Source of the DNA: Prosthecobacter debontii
GTDB lineage: Bacteria > Verrucomicrobiota > Verrucomicrobiia > Verrucomicrobiales > Verrucomicrobiaceae
Direction of reading: 5' to 3'
DNA length: 64,000 bases
NCBI GenBank assembly: GCA_945869675.1
Contig: CAMBPS010000005.1
Coordinates: forward strand, 1-64,000
Shown here: in pieces, positions 18,839 to 29,631 of the stretch
How the letters are laid out: every line of letters begins with the position of its first letter
Position numbering within the stretch: position 1 is the first letter of the stretch
Position numbers and translations under genes: made by a program
Notes under the pieces: model-generated
The model's input: the letters and a program-made list of their open reading frames with translations, nothing else
The model's database searches: none
What the model was told of the DNA's origin: nothing

Positions 18839-21715
18839 ATGTCAGTTCCCATGGCACGCTCTTATCACACCCACTTTTTTTTGATTGGCTTTAGTGCCTT
18901 GTCACTGCTCGTCCAAGCGCAGACCCCGACACCTGTTGTGGCGCCAACTCCGGTTGTGACTGCTGCACCTTCCGGTGTCGATTTCAGTCATGTTCAGGCC
19001 ATTTTGGAAACCAAATGCCTGGAGTGTCATAACCCCAACAAGGTTAAAGGCAAGCTCCTCATGGACACCGCTGAAGCTCTGCTTAAAGGCGGCGAATCAG
19101 GCCCTGCCCTTGTGGCTAACAAACCGGATGAAAGTGAGCTGATCAAGCGTCTTGTTCTGCCTGCTGATCACGATGATGCCATGCCTCCCAAAGGTGGCCC
19201 TCTGCCAAAAGCAGACATCGACCTGCTGAAACGCTGGATTGCCGAGGGCGCCAAGTGGCCGCAAGGCTTGGTTGCACACTACAAATCTCCCGAGGAAGTG
19301 AAAGCTCTAGCAGCACTTCAGGAAAAGTTGCCGGCTTTGACCAAACTGGAAGTTTTCCCAGACAAGTTTACTCTGGAAAGCAAGCGTGACTTCCATCGTG
19401 TCGTCGTTATGGCTACCTTCAATGATGCCACCACACGCGACGTCACTCGATTGTCCAACCTTCGCGTCACGGATGGAAAAGTTGCCAAATTAGACGGTGA
19501 CACACTTTTACCTTCCTCAGACACAGGCAGCACTGAGCTCGTCGCCAACTTAGGCAATCAAAGCGTCAAAGCTTCCGTAGCGGTTAAAGACGGCCATAAA
19601 GACCGCCCTGTTTCCTTCCATCTCGATGTTATGCCTGTCTTCCTTCGTGGAGGCTGTAATCAAGGAGGATGCCATGGCGCTGCTCGTGGTAAAGATGGCT
19701 TCCGCCTGAGCCTCTTTGGCATGGACCCGGACGGGGACTACACTCGCATCACTCGTGAACTCGTTGGCCGCCGAGTCAATCTAGCAATACCAGAAGATAG
19801 CACCCTAGTGGAGAAAGCCGTGGGAGCGGTTCCTCACTCTGGCAACCAATGCTACGCCCCTGAGTCCACCTACAATCAAGTCGTGCTCGAATGGATCAAA
19901 GATGGTGCTGTTAGTGATAAGCCAGACATCGCCAAAGTCACAGGCATTGAAATCTTCCCCAAACAAATCGTCCTAGAAGGAGTGGGCAACACCCAACAGA
20001 TCACGGTTCGTGCAACGTATTCCGACGGAACCGATCGTGACGTCACTAAGCTCGCTTTGTTCATGTCGAATAACGACCCTACAGCGACCATTAACAAAGA
20101 CGGTCTCGTCACCAGCGGAGAGCGTGGAGCCGCCTTTACCTTGGCTCGTTTTAATGTTTACAGCGTTACCGCCCAAGTTCTAGTCATTCCTGCCAAGCTC
20201 CAGTATGAGCGGCCAAAATTGGCTGAAACCAACTACATCGATACTTTGGTCGATGAGAATCTCCACAAGCTCCGGATTCTACCCAGCGGTCTCTGCACAG
20301 ATGAAGAATATGTCCGCCGAGTCTATATCGATGTCATCGGCGTTTATCCACAGCCGACAGACATCCGCAGTTTCCTTGCCGACGCCAATCCCAAGAAGAG
20401 GGAAGCCTTGATCGACACCCTGACTCAGCGCAAGGAGTTTACCGAGCTTTGGGTCATGAAATGGGCTGAGCTATTGCAGATCCGCTCTGGCATTGCAGGC
20501 AATAACAACGTCCCGCCATTCTACAAAAACGCTCTGCTTTATTACAATTGGTTGGCCGAGCGGATCGGAAAAAACATCCCACTTGATGAAATCGTCACAG
20601 AACTACTTTCCTCTACAGGTGGAACAGTCTCCAGCCCAGCGGTCAATTTTTACCAAACAGAGCTAGACCAGCTCAAACTGACTGAAAACGTGGCACAAGT
20701 CTTCATGGGCATGCGTATTCAGTGCGCTCAATGCCACAACCATCCTTTTGATCGTTGGACCATGGATGACTATTATGGTTTCAAAGCCTTCTTCTCCCAA
20801 ATTGGTCGCAAAAATACGGACGATCCACAGGAGGTCATCATCTATAACAGCAAAGGCGGTGAATCGAAGCACTTCCTCACCCAAGCCGTGATGAAGCCCA
20901 AATTCCTCGGCGGAGAAACACCCGAGATCAAACCAGGTGAAGACCGCCGAAAAATCTTGGCCGAGTGGATGGCTTCCCCCAAAAACCCCTTCTTTGCCCG
21001 TAACATTGCCAACATCACTTGGGCTCATTTCTTTGGTCTAGGAATCGTCGATCCCGTCGATGACGTGCGTGTCTCCAATCCGCCTTCCAATCCTGAGCTG
21101 TTAACGGCATTGGCCAAGAATCTGACGGATTATAAATATGACATGCGTCGTCTAGTGAAAGATATTTGTAGCTCTATGACTTACCAGCGCAGCACGAAGG
21201 TCAATGAAACCAACGCTGGCGATAAAAAGAACTTCTCGCATGCCCAAGTCCGCCGCGTTCGTGCTGAAATCCTGCTGGATGCCATCTCTCAGATCACCGA
21301 CACGCCCAATAAATTCCAAGGCCTGCCATTGGGTGCCCGTGCCGTCCAAATCGCTGATGGTGCTGTGAGCAATTATTTCCTCACCACCTTTGGAAGAGCC
21401 AAGCGTGAATCCGTCTGCTCCTGTGAAGTCAAGATGGAGCCAACCCTTTCTCAGGCCCTTCACCTGATGAATGGAGACGCCGTCAATGATCGCATTAAAC
21501 AAGGCAAGGTCGTTGCCACCATGATTCAGGAGAAAAAGACGGACCACGAAATCGTCACGGATCTCTACCTGCGTGTCTTTGGCCGTGCCCCCGTTGAAAA
21601 AGAATGGGCCACCATTCAACAAACTCTCGCTAATGCAGCCGACCAGCGCCAACCCGCCCTCGAGGACGTGTTCTGGGCACTGATGAATGCCAAGGAGTTC
21701 TATTTCACCCATTGA
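18839..21715 (+). CDS. Planctomycete-type cytochrome c (PSD1) with Ig-like, DUF1549 and DUF1553 domains
   Basis: CLECH and CAQCH heme motifs; LDTLVDENLHKLRILPSGLCTDEEYVRRVYIDVIG (DUF1549); NPFFARNIANITWAHFFG (DUF1553). Confidence 0.9.
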   Translation: MSVPMARSYHTHFFLIGFSALSLLVQAQTPTPVVAPTPVVTAAPSGVDFSHVQAILETKCLECHNPNKVKGKLLMDTAEALLKGGESGPALVANKPDESELIKRLVLPADHDDAMPPKGGPLPKADIDLLKRWIAEGAKWPQGLVAHYKSPEEVKALAALQEKLPALTKLEVFPDKFTLESKRDFHRVVVMATFNDATTRDVTRLSNLRVTDGKVAKLDGDTLLPSSDTGSTELVANLGNQSVKASVAVKDGHKDRPVSFHLDVMPVFLRGGCNQGGCHGAARGKDGFRLSLFGMDPDGDYTRITRELVGRRVNLAIPEDSTLVEKAVGAVPHSGNQCYAPESTYNQVVLEWIKDGAVSDKPDIAKVTGIEIFPKQIVLEGVGNTQQITVRATYSDGTDRDVTKLALFMSNNDPTATINKDGLVTSGERGAAFTLARFNVYSVTAQVLVIPAKLQYERPKLAETNYIDTLVDENLHKLRILPSGLCTDEEYVRRVYIDVIGVYPQPTDIRSFLADANPKKREALIDTLTQRKEFTELWVMKWAELLQIRSGIAGNNNVPPFYKNALLYYNWLAERIGKNIPLDEIVTELLSSTGGTVSSPAVNFYQTELDQLKLTENVAQVFMGMRIQCAQCHNHPFDRWTMDDYYGFKAFFSQIGRKNTDDPQEVIIYNSKGGESKHFLTQAVMKPKFLGGETPEIKPGEDRRKILAEWMASPKNPFFARNIANITWAHFFGLGIVDPVDDVRVSNPPSNPELLTALAKNLTDYKYDMRRLVKDICSSMTYQRSTKVNETNAGDKKNFSHAQVRRVRAEILLDAISQITDTPNKFQGLPLGARAVQIADGAVSNYFLTTFGRAKRESVCSCEVKMEPTLSQALHLMNGDAVNDRIKQGKVVATMIQEKKTDHEIVTDLYLRVFGRAPVEKEWATIQQTLANAADQRQPALEDVFWALMNAKEFYFTH

Positions 21716-21727
21716 TTTTGACTTTGC

Positions 21728-21749
21728 TCTAGGGGGACACTCCCCTAGA
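21728..21749. repeat. Perfect inverted repeat tctagggg...cccctaga
   Basis: 8-bp stem just after the DUF1553 gene; no T tract. Confidence 0.5.
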
Positions 21750-21844
21750 TCTCTCCTAGATCTGAATACCTCTGACCCGTGGCAGGAGGTGGCAATAGAG
21801 CTCCTCATTTGAATACCACGGAATTTGCCGAATGAGTCTTTTGT

Positions 21845-22471
21845 GTGTTTGATTGTGCTCTCCTCACTTTTACGCTCATGCAGATGCCTCCCTCCATCGC
21901 CGAAGACATGTCCAAGCTGAAGACGCTTTTGCATGATTCGATCTCTCCCCATCTGTCGCCGGCGGTGGTGAAGGGCATGCGGATTTTAAACCTAGCCTGC
22001 GGGCGCTGTGATGAGGCAGAGACTCTGATCAAGGTCGGCTCAGAACTGACAACAGGAGGTGATGTCGAGATGATCGGAGCGGACATTCGCATTCGGGAAA
22101 TCCGTCAAGCTCGCGAAACACATGGGCATTTGCCCGCTAAGTTTCTGATCGAAGACGCCACCAAGATCGACCAGCATCAGGAGTTGGGAGATGATTTTAA
22201 TATGGTCTTTTTGCGCCATCAGAACTTTTGGCATGGACAGGAACTCTGGAAAAAGATCTTCGATCAGGGAATCGCCAAACTACGACCGGATGGCATGTTG
22301 GTGATCACCAGTTATTTCGATGTCGAGCATCGCCTAGCGCTCAGAGCGCTGGAATCCCTTGGCATGGAAGTCGTCAGTAATACCCGCAATAAGCAGAGCC
22401 GTGCTCTTGCTGACGCGCCTGGAAAATCTGTGGACCGCTGGGTGGCTGTGCTGAAGCGTCGCGGGACTTAA
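21845..22471 (+). CDS. Class I SAM-dependent methyltransferase-like protein
   Basis: MRILNLACGRCDEAETLI motif I-like; DFNMVFLRHQNFW; start may be 21878. Confidence 0.7.
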   Translation: MFDCALLTFTLMQMPPSIAEDMSKLKTLLHDSISPHLSPAVVKGMRILNLACGRCDEAETLIKVGSELTTGGDVEMIGADIRIREIRQARETHGHLPAKFLIEDATKIDQHQELGDDFNMVFLRHQNFWHGQELWKKIFDQGIAKLRPDGMLVITSYFDVEHRLALRALESLGMEVVSNTRNKQSRALADAPGKSVDRWVAVLKRRGT

Positions 22472-22565
22472 GAAACTAGGCTCAACGAACATATTGTGAC
22501 AGTCACCTGACAAAGACGGAGTTCCGTGCTTAGTTTTGCGCTTCTCGTTTTTCGTCACTCTTTTC

Positions 22566-24233
22566 ATGGACCCCATTTACGTCATCGGTCACCGCAATCC
22601 AGACACGGATGCGATCTGTTCAGCCATCGGTTATGCCGCTTTCCTGCGGCTTGTTCGTGAGGATGAGGTGATCGCTGCCTGTTGCGGAGAGATCAATGCA
22701 CGGACAAGCTGGGTGCTGAAACTCGCAGGGCTGGAGCCACCCAAGCTACTGCTCGACGTGCGCCCCACAGCTGCAATCGTTTGCCGCCGAGAAGTGATGA
22801 CGGCCGCGCCAAACGAGACTTTTTTGTCCGTGTATCGGAAAATGATGGAGCATAGTTTCCGCTCCATTCCCGTGGTGAATGCCGAACATCGGCTGTTGGG
22901 AATGCCGACGATTCAGGAAATGGCGCAGCTCTTTCTACCGAGTGATGAGACGCACAGCGCAGCCAATCGTGAGGTGCGCACGAGTATCCATAACATGAAT
23001 GCGGCACTCGGCGGCGAGCTCATCGGTGATACAAGTGATGTGGATACAGTCGGGGATCTGGTCCTCGTCGTCGCCGCATCCAGCGTAGAAACCTCACGAG
23101 ACCGCGCGCGCCAATTTCCGCCACGTCAGGTCGTTTTAGTCACAGGGGATCGGCCAGAGATCCATGCCCTAGCAATGGAACTTGGAGTCCGTTGTTTAGT
23201 CGTCACAGGCGGCTTCATGCCTTGGGAAAGCTTATTACAACAGGCCAAGGACAAGGGCGTCAGTGTCATCTCAGCACCGCAAGACACCGCAAGCGCCTCC
23301 CAGCTTATACGTTTTTCCCGACCGATTGCCGAGGCACTGATCCATGATTTTCACAGTTTCACCAGTCGCACGCCTTTGCGTGAAATCATCCATGTGGTGC
23401 AAAACGAACATCAACCACTTTTCCCTGTAATCGATGAGGAATCAGGCCGCCTTGAAGGAGTTTTTTCCAAGTCAGACCTTGTCGAAATACCGCGCACTCG
23501 ACTGGTTTTAGTGGATCACAATGAATTTTCTCAAGCCGTCGCAGGCGCTGATGAGGCGGAGATCGTCGAAGTGATCGACCATCATCGACTCAGCGGTAAT
23601 CTACGAACCAAGGAGCCCGTGCGTTTCATCAATGAACCCGTGGGTAGCACCAGCACGATCGTCGGAATCATGTATCGGATGCGCGGCCTGACACCGGATA
23701 AATCTACCGCCATCTGCCTCTGTGCAGGTTTGATCTCAGACACCTTAAATCTCACCAGCCCCACCTCCACCAAGACAGACCGAGAAATCTTGGAATGGCT
23801 AGCCAAGGTCGCTGAGATTGATGCTGCCGAGTTTGTGAAAGACTTCTTTGCCGCTGGCTCCCTGCTTCGTGAGGCTACTCCCGCACGCGCGATCGAAGGC
23901 GACCGCAAAGTCTTTGAGGAAAACGGCTGGCGCATCAGCATCAGCCAGATCGAGGAAATGGGCCTGGAGGAATTCTGGAAAAAACAAGCCGAGCTGCATG
24001 CAGCGCTCGTCTCTCTCTGTGCCGCACACAGCCTGCACTTTGCCTGCCTTATGGTAACCGATATTACCTCTCATTACAGCGTGCTTTTGATCGCCGGAGA
24101 TAAGCGAGTCGCCACCGCCATCGACTACCACGAGCGTAGCCCGCAGGTCTATGAAATGCCGGGGGTGGTCAGTCGCAAGAAACAACTTTTCCCGTATTTG
24201 AGCAATCTTGTGAGCAAACTCACACCTCCTTAG
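22566..24233 (+). CDS. Putative manganese-dependent inorganic pyrophosphatase (DHH family) with CBS/DRTGG domains
   Basis: VIGHRNPDTDAICSAIGYA, LVLVDHNEFSQA, EVIDHHRL, GSTSTIVG motifs; inserted CBS/DRTGG region. Confidence 0.93.
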   Translation: MDPIYVIGHRNPDTDAICSAIGYAAFLRLVREDEVIAACCGEINARTSWVLKLAGLEPPKLLLDVRPTAAIVCRREVMTAAPNETFLSVYRKMMEHSFRSIPVVNAEHRLLGMPTIQEMAQLFLPSDETHSAANREVRTSIHNMNAALGGELIGDTSDVDTVGDLVLVVAASSVETSRDRARQFPPRQVVLVTGDRPEIHALAMELGVRCLVVTGGFMPWESLLQQAKDKGVSVISAPQDTASASQLIRFSRPIAEALIHDFHSFTSRTPLREIIHVVQNEHQPLFPVIDEESGRLEGVFSKSDLVEIPRTRLVLVDHNEFSQAVAGADEAEIVEVIDHHRLSGNLRTKEPVRFINEPVGSTSTIVGIMYRMRGLTPDKSTAICLCAGLISDTLNLTSPTSTKTDREILEWLAKVAEIDAAEFVKDFFAAGSLLREATPARAIEGDRKVFEENGWRISISQIEEMGLEEFWKKQAELHAALVSLCAAHSLHFACLMVTDITSHYSVLLIAGDKRVATAIDYHERSPQVYEMPGVVSRKKQLFPYLSNLVSKLTPP

Positions 24234-24260
24234 TTGAAGGCCAGTGGCCAGACTGCCAGC

Positions 24261-25271
24261 CTAATGCCTTGAAGAGACCAAGGATAAATTGGGATCGACA
24301 TCAGCTTCGAGGGGTGAAGTTTGACCTAATTGAAAGCGCTGCATAGCTGCGTAGGCAATCATTCCAGCATTATCAGTGCAAAGCTCAGGACGCGCCAATA
24401 GAAGCGTCAAGCCCTCCTTTTCACAACGGGCAGTAAGCCTCTGTCGCAAACCGCGATTGCAACTGACGCCACCACTGACGGCAACGAGCTTTTCCCCACA
24501 TTGCTTTGTTGCTAGGACAAGCTTTTCCACAAGCACTTCCAAAATGGCTTCCTGCACGCTCGCGCAGACATCGGCCAAGACTTGGGTATGCGTCAGATCA
24601 AGCTTCGGCAGTTCGTAGAGCACGGCGGTCTTGAGTCCACTGAAGCTAAACTCCAAACTCTGCCCATCTAAAAAGCTGCGTGGAAAACTGTAGGCATCCG
24701 CGCGACCTTGCGCGGCTAGCTTGTCGATCTCAGGCCCGCCCGGGTAGGGCAGTCCGATCATTTTAGCAATTTTATCAAAGGCCTCACCTGCGGCGTCATC
24801 GCGTGTCTTGCCCAACAAACGATACTGACCGACACCCTGCATATGCAGCAGCATGGTGTGACCACCACTGACAATGAGTGCCACGCAAGATCGGGGCGGC
24901 CCATTGCCTGCCATGAAAGGAGACAGCAGGTGCCCTTCCATGTGATTCATGGCCAGAAAGGGTTTGTTTTCAGCCACCGATAGCGCCTTGGCCATGCTGG
25001 TGCCGATGAGCAATGAACTGACAAGACCCGGTCCTGTCGTGGCGGCAAAAGCCTGCATATCGGTGAGCTTGAGACCTGCTTCGGCCAGCACTTGTTCGAC
25101 CAGCGGCTTTATATGCAGGATATGATTGCGAGAGGCCACCTCTGGCACGACACCGCCAAACTGACGGTGAATTTCAATCTGTGAAGCAATGGCGGAAGCC
25201 AGCAATTCACCATCCCCATTGCAGATAGCGGCAGCTGTTTCATCACAGGAAGATTCGAGGGCTAGGAGCAT
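24261..25271 (-). CDS. tsaD: tRNA N6-adenosine threonylcarbamoyltransferase
   Basis: LALESSCDETAAAI, NHMEGHLLSPF, VSGGHTMLL, VSGGVSCNRGLR motifs. Confidence 0.97.
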   Translation of the reverse strand: MLLALESSCDETAAAICNGDGELLASAIASQIEIHRQFGGVVPEVASRNHILHIKPLVEQVLAEAGLKLTDMQAFAATTGPGLVSSLLIGTSMAKALSVAENKPFLAMNHMEGHLLSPFMAGNGPPRSCVALIVSGGHTMLLHMQGVGQYRLLGKTRDDAAGEAFDKIAKMIGLPYPGGPEIDKLAAQGRADAYSFPRSFLDGQSLEFSFSGLKTAVLYELPKLDLTHTQVLADVCASVQEAILEVLVEKLVLATKQCGEKLVAVSGGVSCNRGLRQRLTARCEKEGLTLLLARPELCTDNAGMIAYAAMQRFQLGQTSPLEADVDPNLSLVSSRH

Positions 25272-25356
25272 GATGTTATTTAAACAGGAGAAAGCAGAGG
25301 TAGCAGAGAAAAAACAAACCAGACCTCTGCTCTCTCTGCTTCCTCCTGTTCAAAAT

Positions 25357-26364
25357 TCAAGGATTAGTCATAAGCTGGATGAAGCGCAGCCCTTCGACGG
25401 TGATTTTGCCGCTGTTGCTGATCAAACCACGGGTCGCATAATAATGGGGCACATTGCTACCTTTGATCCAAGTCAAAGCAGGAGCGCTCACTGCTTCCGT
25501 CCCAGCTTTGATGGAAACGGGCAGCCCCCAGCGTGTACAACGAATATGCCAGGATGGCGCAGTCGGAGCAGTGCCTTCACGCAGCCACGGGTGGGTTTTC
25601 ACGACCTCAATCCTGGCACTTCCAGGCACTGCGATTTCAAATTCGACCTCCTGACTGCGCCACCAGGAGCGGAGAGTCAGAGCAGGGTCTTTGGCCTGCG
25701 CCAAATACAAGCCCTGCAGGTCCAAGCCTAGCAGATTCATGCCATTGTAAATGCCATGATGATTCGGCGTGCTGAATCCCGCGTTATGCCAGAGCTCAAA
25801 GTCAGGATTCAACATGACATTCAGCTACACATGCAGATGCGCCCGCCGCTGATCGATCCCGCTGCCCGTGTAACCCATCCGCGCCACCACCTGACCCAGC
25901 GTGACCTTGGTTCCAGCGGTGACGAGTGCTTCTTTCAAATGCGCATACAGAGAGTAAAACGGCCCCTCACCCCAATCATGTTTAATGACGAGATAGCTGC
26001 CGTAATTACTCTTTCCTGAAGGTGTCACATAAACGACCTCACCTGCCAAGATCGCCTTCACTTCATCCAGCGGATTACCCTTCGCGTCCCGCTGTAGCGG
26101 CTTCACATCCATGCCTTCATGAAAACGCGCATAGGCGATGCCGCTGCCCACCCGCCGAGGATCACGCCAAAAACCAAACTGGCCTCCTTCCCAAGGCGTC
26201 GTCTGCTGCCCTTCAAAGTTACGATCCACAAACTGAAAATAACCCGCCCCATCCCCCTTCAACAGCGCCTCATTGCCCGTCGGCAAATGCAGATCGAGAG
26301 CATAGATCGGTCCGTTGAGAGCAAGGATAAGGTAGAAGAGACGCATAAGAACTGCGGAAGACAT
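25357..26364 (-). pseudogene. M23 family metallopeptidase interrupted by in-frame TAG (25825-25827)
   Basis: Minus-strand frame runs continuously through ...SGIDQRRAHLHV-TAG-LNV-MLNPDFELWHNAGF...; upstream ORF 25825-26364 has FHEGMDVKP, YAHLKE and HLH zinc motifs. Confidence 0.8.
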
Positions 26365-26379
26365 TCAGCATTAAATCAT

Positions 26380-27900
26380 TTATCTGCCCAGCGGAATCCC
26401 CACTCCTTGAGGCAGCTTCGGCTCTGCGGGCAAAGGCAGGGCTTTGGGGACATTCGGCGGGGCTTTGATGACGGCGGGCTTGGGCTTCGGTTCTTCTTTG
26501 GGACGGAAGGATTCAAAGACGAGGGCTCCTTTGAGGACATCGACGGCGCGCTCGAGTTGTTTGTCACCAAGATTGGCGATCTCAATGGCGGCAACCTCTC
26601 CACTGCCGTGATTGTTTCGCCACTTGGAGACACGAAGTTCTTCGTCGGTGGTCAGGGTGGAGACGATGTTTGGCTCGACCCCGTGCTCGTGAATCGTGCG
26701 ATGACTTGGCGTGTAGTATTTGGCGATGGTGAGGCGCATGGCCGCTCCATTTTTCATCGGCAGAATGCTCTGCACGCTACCCTTCCCAAAGCTGGTGGTG
26801 CCGACAATGATGGCGCGTTTGAGGTCTTGTAGAGCGCCGGCAGTGATCTCGGCAGCACTGGCACTGCCGTGATTGATCATGACGGCCATGGGATAACGGC
26901 GAGGCTTGCGGCCATCGCGACCTGGGGTGCGGTAAGGAGGCGGATTCTGGGAGGCGACGCGGCCCTCGGTGGTGACGACCACTGTGCCTTCAGGCAAAAA
27001 TTCACCACAAACAGCAATGGCGCTATCGAGCAGACCGCCAGGGTTATTCCGCAGATCCAGGATAAAAGCGGACATGCCCTGTTTTTCTAATCCATCCAGC
27101 GCCACACTCAGATCATTGGCTGTAGCCTGCGTGTATTGGGAGATGCGGGCATAGCCGATTTTATATTCACCGGCCATCCTGGGCACCAGCAGCATGGCAT
27201 CATGCACGGAGGTCTCGCTCAAGGTCTCGCGCACAAGATTAAACTCTAAAAACTGTCGCGTCCCAGGGCGGCGCACGGTGATCTTCAGACTTTCGCCAGC
27301 TTTTCCTGTGAGCAGCTGGATCGCCTCGGCCACACCGACACTGTCGGTCAGCACATCATTGATCCGCACCATCTGATCTCCAGCCAAGGCCCCTGCCCTA
27401 GCCGCAGGGCCATCTTCACGCACGCTGATGATGGTCAGAGTTCCTTCACGTAGAGCGACGCTGATACCGACACCTTCCGATGTATCGCTCTGTTCGCGCT
27501 GCATGTCCTCAAAAAGCGACTTTCCCATATACTCGCAGTGCGGGTCTAGACGACGGAGCATGCCTTCCAAAGCCCCTTCGACGAGCTGCTCATAGCTGAT
27601 TTGAGATTCATCCACGTAGCTCTGACGGATCGTCTCCATGGCCCGAGTCAGCAGTTCCATCTGCTTGTAGGCATCTTCTGAAGGCGGATTTGCCACAGGC
27701 TCCTTCGGTTTTTCGGTAACCGATTTTCCGGGGGCTGAGTCATCCTTGACCTTCGGCTTTGAAGGCGTCGACTTTGGGGCAACCGTTGGTGCCGAGGCAG
27801 GAACAGGCATAGCTGCCGGACTGGCCGCCCGGAGAGCGGCTCCAGCGACCAAATAAAAACTGAGGGCCATAACGCAGCGCATGCTCAGACAGTGCATCAT
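26380..27900 (-). CDS. S41 family C-terminal processing peptidase (start uncertain; ORF extends to 27990)
   Basis: PDZ GVGISVALREGTLTIISVREDGPAARAGALAGDQMVRIND; FILDLRNNPGGLLDSAI; GSASAAEITAGALQDLKRAIIVG. Confidence 0.94.
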   Translation of the reverse strand: MMHCLSMRCVMALSFYLVAGAALRAASPAAMPVPASAPTVAPKSTPSKPKVKDDSAPGKSVTEKPKEPVANPPSEDAYKQMELLTRAMETIRQSYVDESQISYEQLVEGALEGMLRRLDPHCEYMGKSLFEDMQREQSDTSEGVGISVALREGTLTIISVREDGPAARAGALAGDQMVRINDVLTDSVGVAEAIQLLTGKAGESLKITVRRPGTRQFLEFNLVRETLSETSVHDAMLLVPRMAGEYKIGYARISQYTQATANDLSVALDGLEKQGMSAFILDLRNNPGGLLDSAIAVCGEFLPEGTVVVTTEGRVASQNPPPYRTPGRDGRKPRRYPMAVMINHGSASAAEITAGALQDLKRAIIVGTTSFGKGSVQSILPMKNGAAMRLTIAKYYTPSHRTIHEHGVEPNIVSTLTTDEELRVSKWRNNHGSGEVAAIEIANLGDKQLERAVDVLKGALVFESFRPKEEPKPKPAVIKAPPNVPKALPLPAEPKLPQGVGIPLGR

Positions 27901-28077
27901 TCCCGCAAGAGCAACAGGGCAAAATGCAGATACCTGAATCTGATAGCCTGTTTTACAGCTACCTTGAGGTGATTTCACCCGCTGAAACATGACCCCTGCG
28001 CTTCAAGAGTTGCCAGCGTGTCGGAAGCAGTTAGTTTCTAACCCGCTCCTTGCTAGGTAAGCGTATCCTCCACCCCC

Positions 28078-29619
28078 ATGTCTGATCTGGAAAACCCCTT
28101 TGAAGAAACGCTGCTCCAGCGGCACCGCGCAGAACCCTGCACCGTCGTCATCTTTGGCGCTACGGGTGACCTGACCAATCGCAAGCTCATCCCAGCCTTC
28201 TACAATGTCGCTGCCTGCGGGGACTTACCTCCGCAGTTTAAATTGGTGGGTTTTGCCCGTCGTGAAAAAACCGACGAAGTCTTCCGCAAAGAACTCGAAG
28301 AGGGAAATCGCAAAAACTCCCGTCAAGGTCATAATGACGAGCTCTGGAACAGCTTCTCCCAGAGTATTCACTACCACCGCAGCGAGTTCGAAGATCCTGC
28401 TGGGTACGTTCAGCTAAAGCTCCTACTCGATCAGTTCGACAGAGAGCGCGGCACGACTGCAAACCGACTTTTTTACCTAGCCTCCGCACCAGAGGCGTTC
28501 AAGCCGATCCTGGAGATGCTGAAAGCCGCTGGTTTGAATCACGGCGTGGATGGTAAATGGGCGCGTGTCGTCTGTGAGAAGCCCTTTGGTAAAGATCTGG
28601 CCACCGCCCGTGCACTCAATGCTGCCGTGGCTGATACCTTCGAGGAAAAAGACACTTACCGAATCGACCATTATCTGGGCAAAGAAACTGCCCAAAACAT
28701 CATGGTTCTACGCTTTGCCAATGCGCTCTTTGAGCCCAATTGGAACAGCAAATACATCGACAATGTCCAAATCACCTGTGCGGAGAATCTCGGCATGGAA
28801 GGTGGCCGTGGCGGTTACTACGATACTGCTGGCGCCCTGCGTGACATGGTGCAGAACCATCTCTTTCAGCTCCTCAGCCTCGTCGCGATGGAGCCGCCGA
28901 CCGACCTGAGTGCCGACAGTGTCCGCGATGAGAAGGTCAAAGTCATCCGTGCTCTGCGTCCGCTGATCGGCCCTGAGGCCGTCGGTGCCAATGTCATCCG
29001 TGCCCAATACACCGCTGGCAGTGTCGATGGCGTTTCTCGCGTTGGTTACCGACAGGAAGATCGCGTGAATCCTGAGTCCCAAACGGAGGCCTACGTGGCC
29101 TTGCGCCTTTTCATCGATACTTGGCGCTGGCAGGGAGTGCCATTTTACATTCGTGTGGGAAAGCAACTGCCGAAAAAAGCCACCGAGATCAGCATCCACT
29201 TCAAAAAACCGCCACAGGTCCCCTTTGCTACGGCAAGACTCCCCGGCAGCAGTGAAAACACCCTCGTCATCCGCATTCAGCCAGATGAGGGCATCGCCCT
29301 GCGCATTCTCGCCAAACAGCCCGGCCAAGCTCTCTCCATGCAACAAGTGAAGATGGACTTCCGCTACAGCAGCAGCTTTGGAAAAGCCAGCCCTGAGGCC
29401 TATGAACGCCTGCTTTTGGATGCAATGGCCGGAGATGCCACCCTCTTTGCCCGGCGCGACGAAGTGGAAAGCGCCTGGAAGTTCATCGACGAGATCGAGC
29501 ACGCCTGGCATCGGTCCGCCACCCCACCGCCAATGTGTGAATACCCTGCCGGAAGCTGGGGTCCCAAAGAAGCTGACGACCTCCTCCGCCAAGACGGGCA
29601 CGCCTGGAGATTGCTGTAG
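28078..29619 (+). CDS. zwf: Glucose-6-phosphate 1-dehydrogenase
   Basis: VIFGATGDLTNRKLIPAFYN; YRIDHYLGKETAQN; 513 aa. Confidence 0.97.
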   Translation: MSDLENPFEETLLQRHRAEPCTVVIFGATGDLTNRKLIPAFYNVAACGDLPPQFKLVGFARREKTDEVFRKELEEGNRKNSRQGHNDELWNSFSQSIHYHRSEFEDPAGYVQLKLLLDQFDRERGTTANRLFYLASAPEAFKPILEMLKAAGLNHGVDGKWARVVCEKPFGKDLATARALNAAVADTFEEKDTYRIDHYLGKETAQNIMVLRFANALFEPNWNSKYIDNVQITCAENLGMEGGRGGYYDTAGALRDMVQNHLFQLLSLVAMEPPTDLSADSVRDEKVKVIRALRPLIGPEAVGANVIRAQYTAGSVDGVSRVGYRQEDRVNPESQTEAYVALRLFIDTWRWQGVPFYIRVGKQLPKKATEISIHFKKPPQVPFATARLPGSSENTLVIRIQPDEGIALRILAKQPGQALSMQQVKMDFRYSSSFGKASPEAYERLLLDAMAGDATLFARRDEVESAWKFIDEIEHAWHRSATPPPMCEYPAGSWGPKEADDLLRQDGHAWRLL

Positions 29620-29631
29620 CGGAGTAACGCC

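Noticed and set aside
26119-26832. 237-aa plus-strand ORF
   Set aside because: Antisense to the S41 and M23 peptidase genes.
28708-29601. 297-aa minus-strand ORF
   Set aside because: Antisense to zwf; shadow ORF of a GC-biased coding region.
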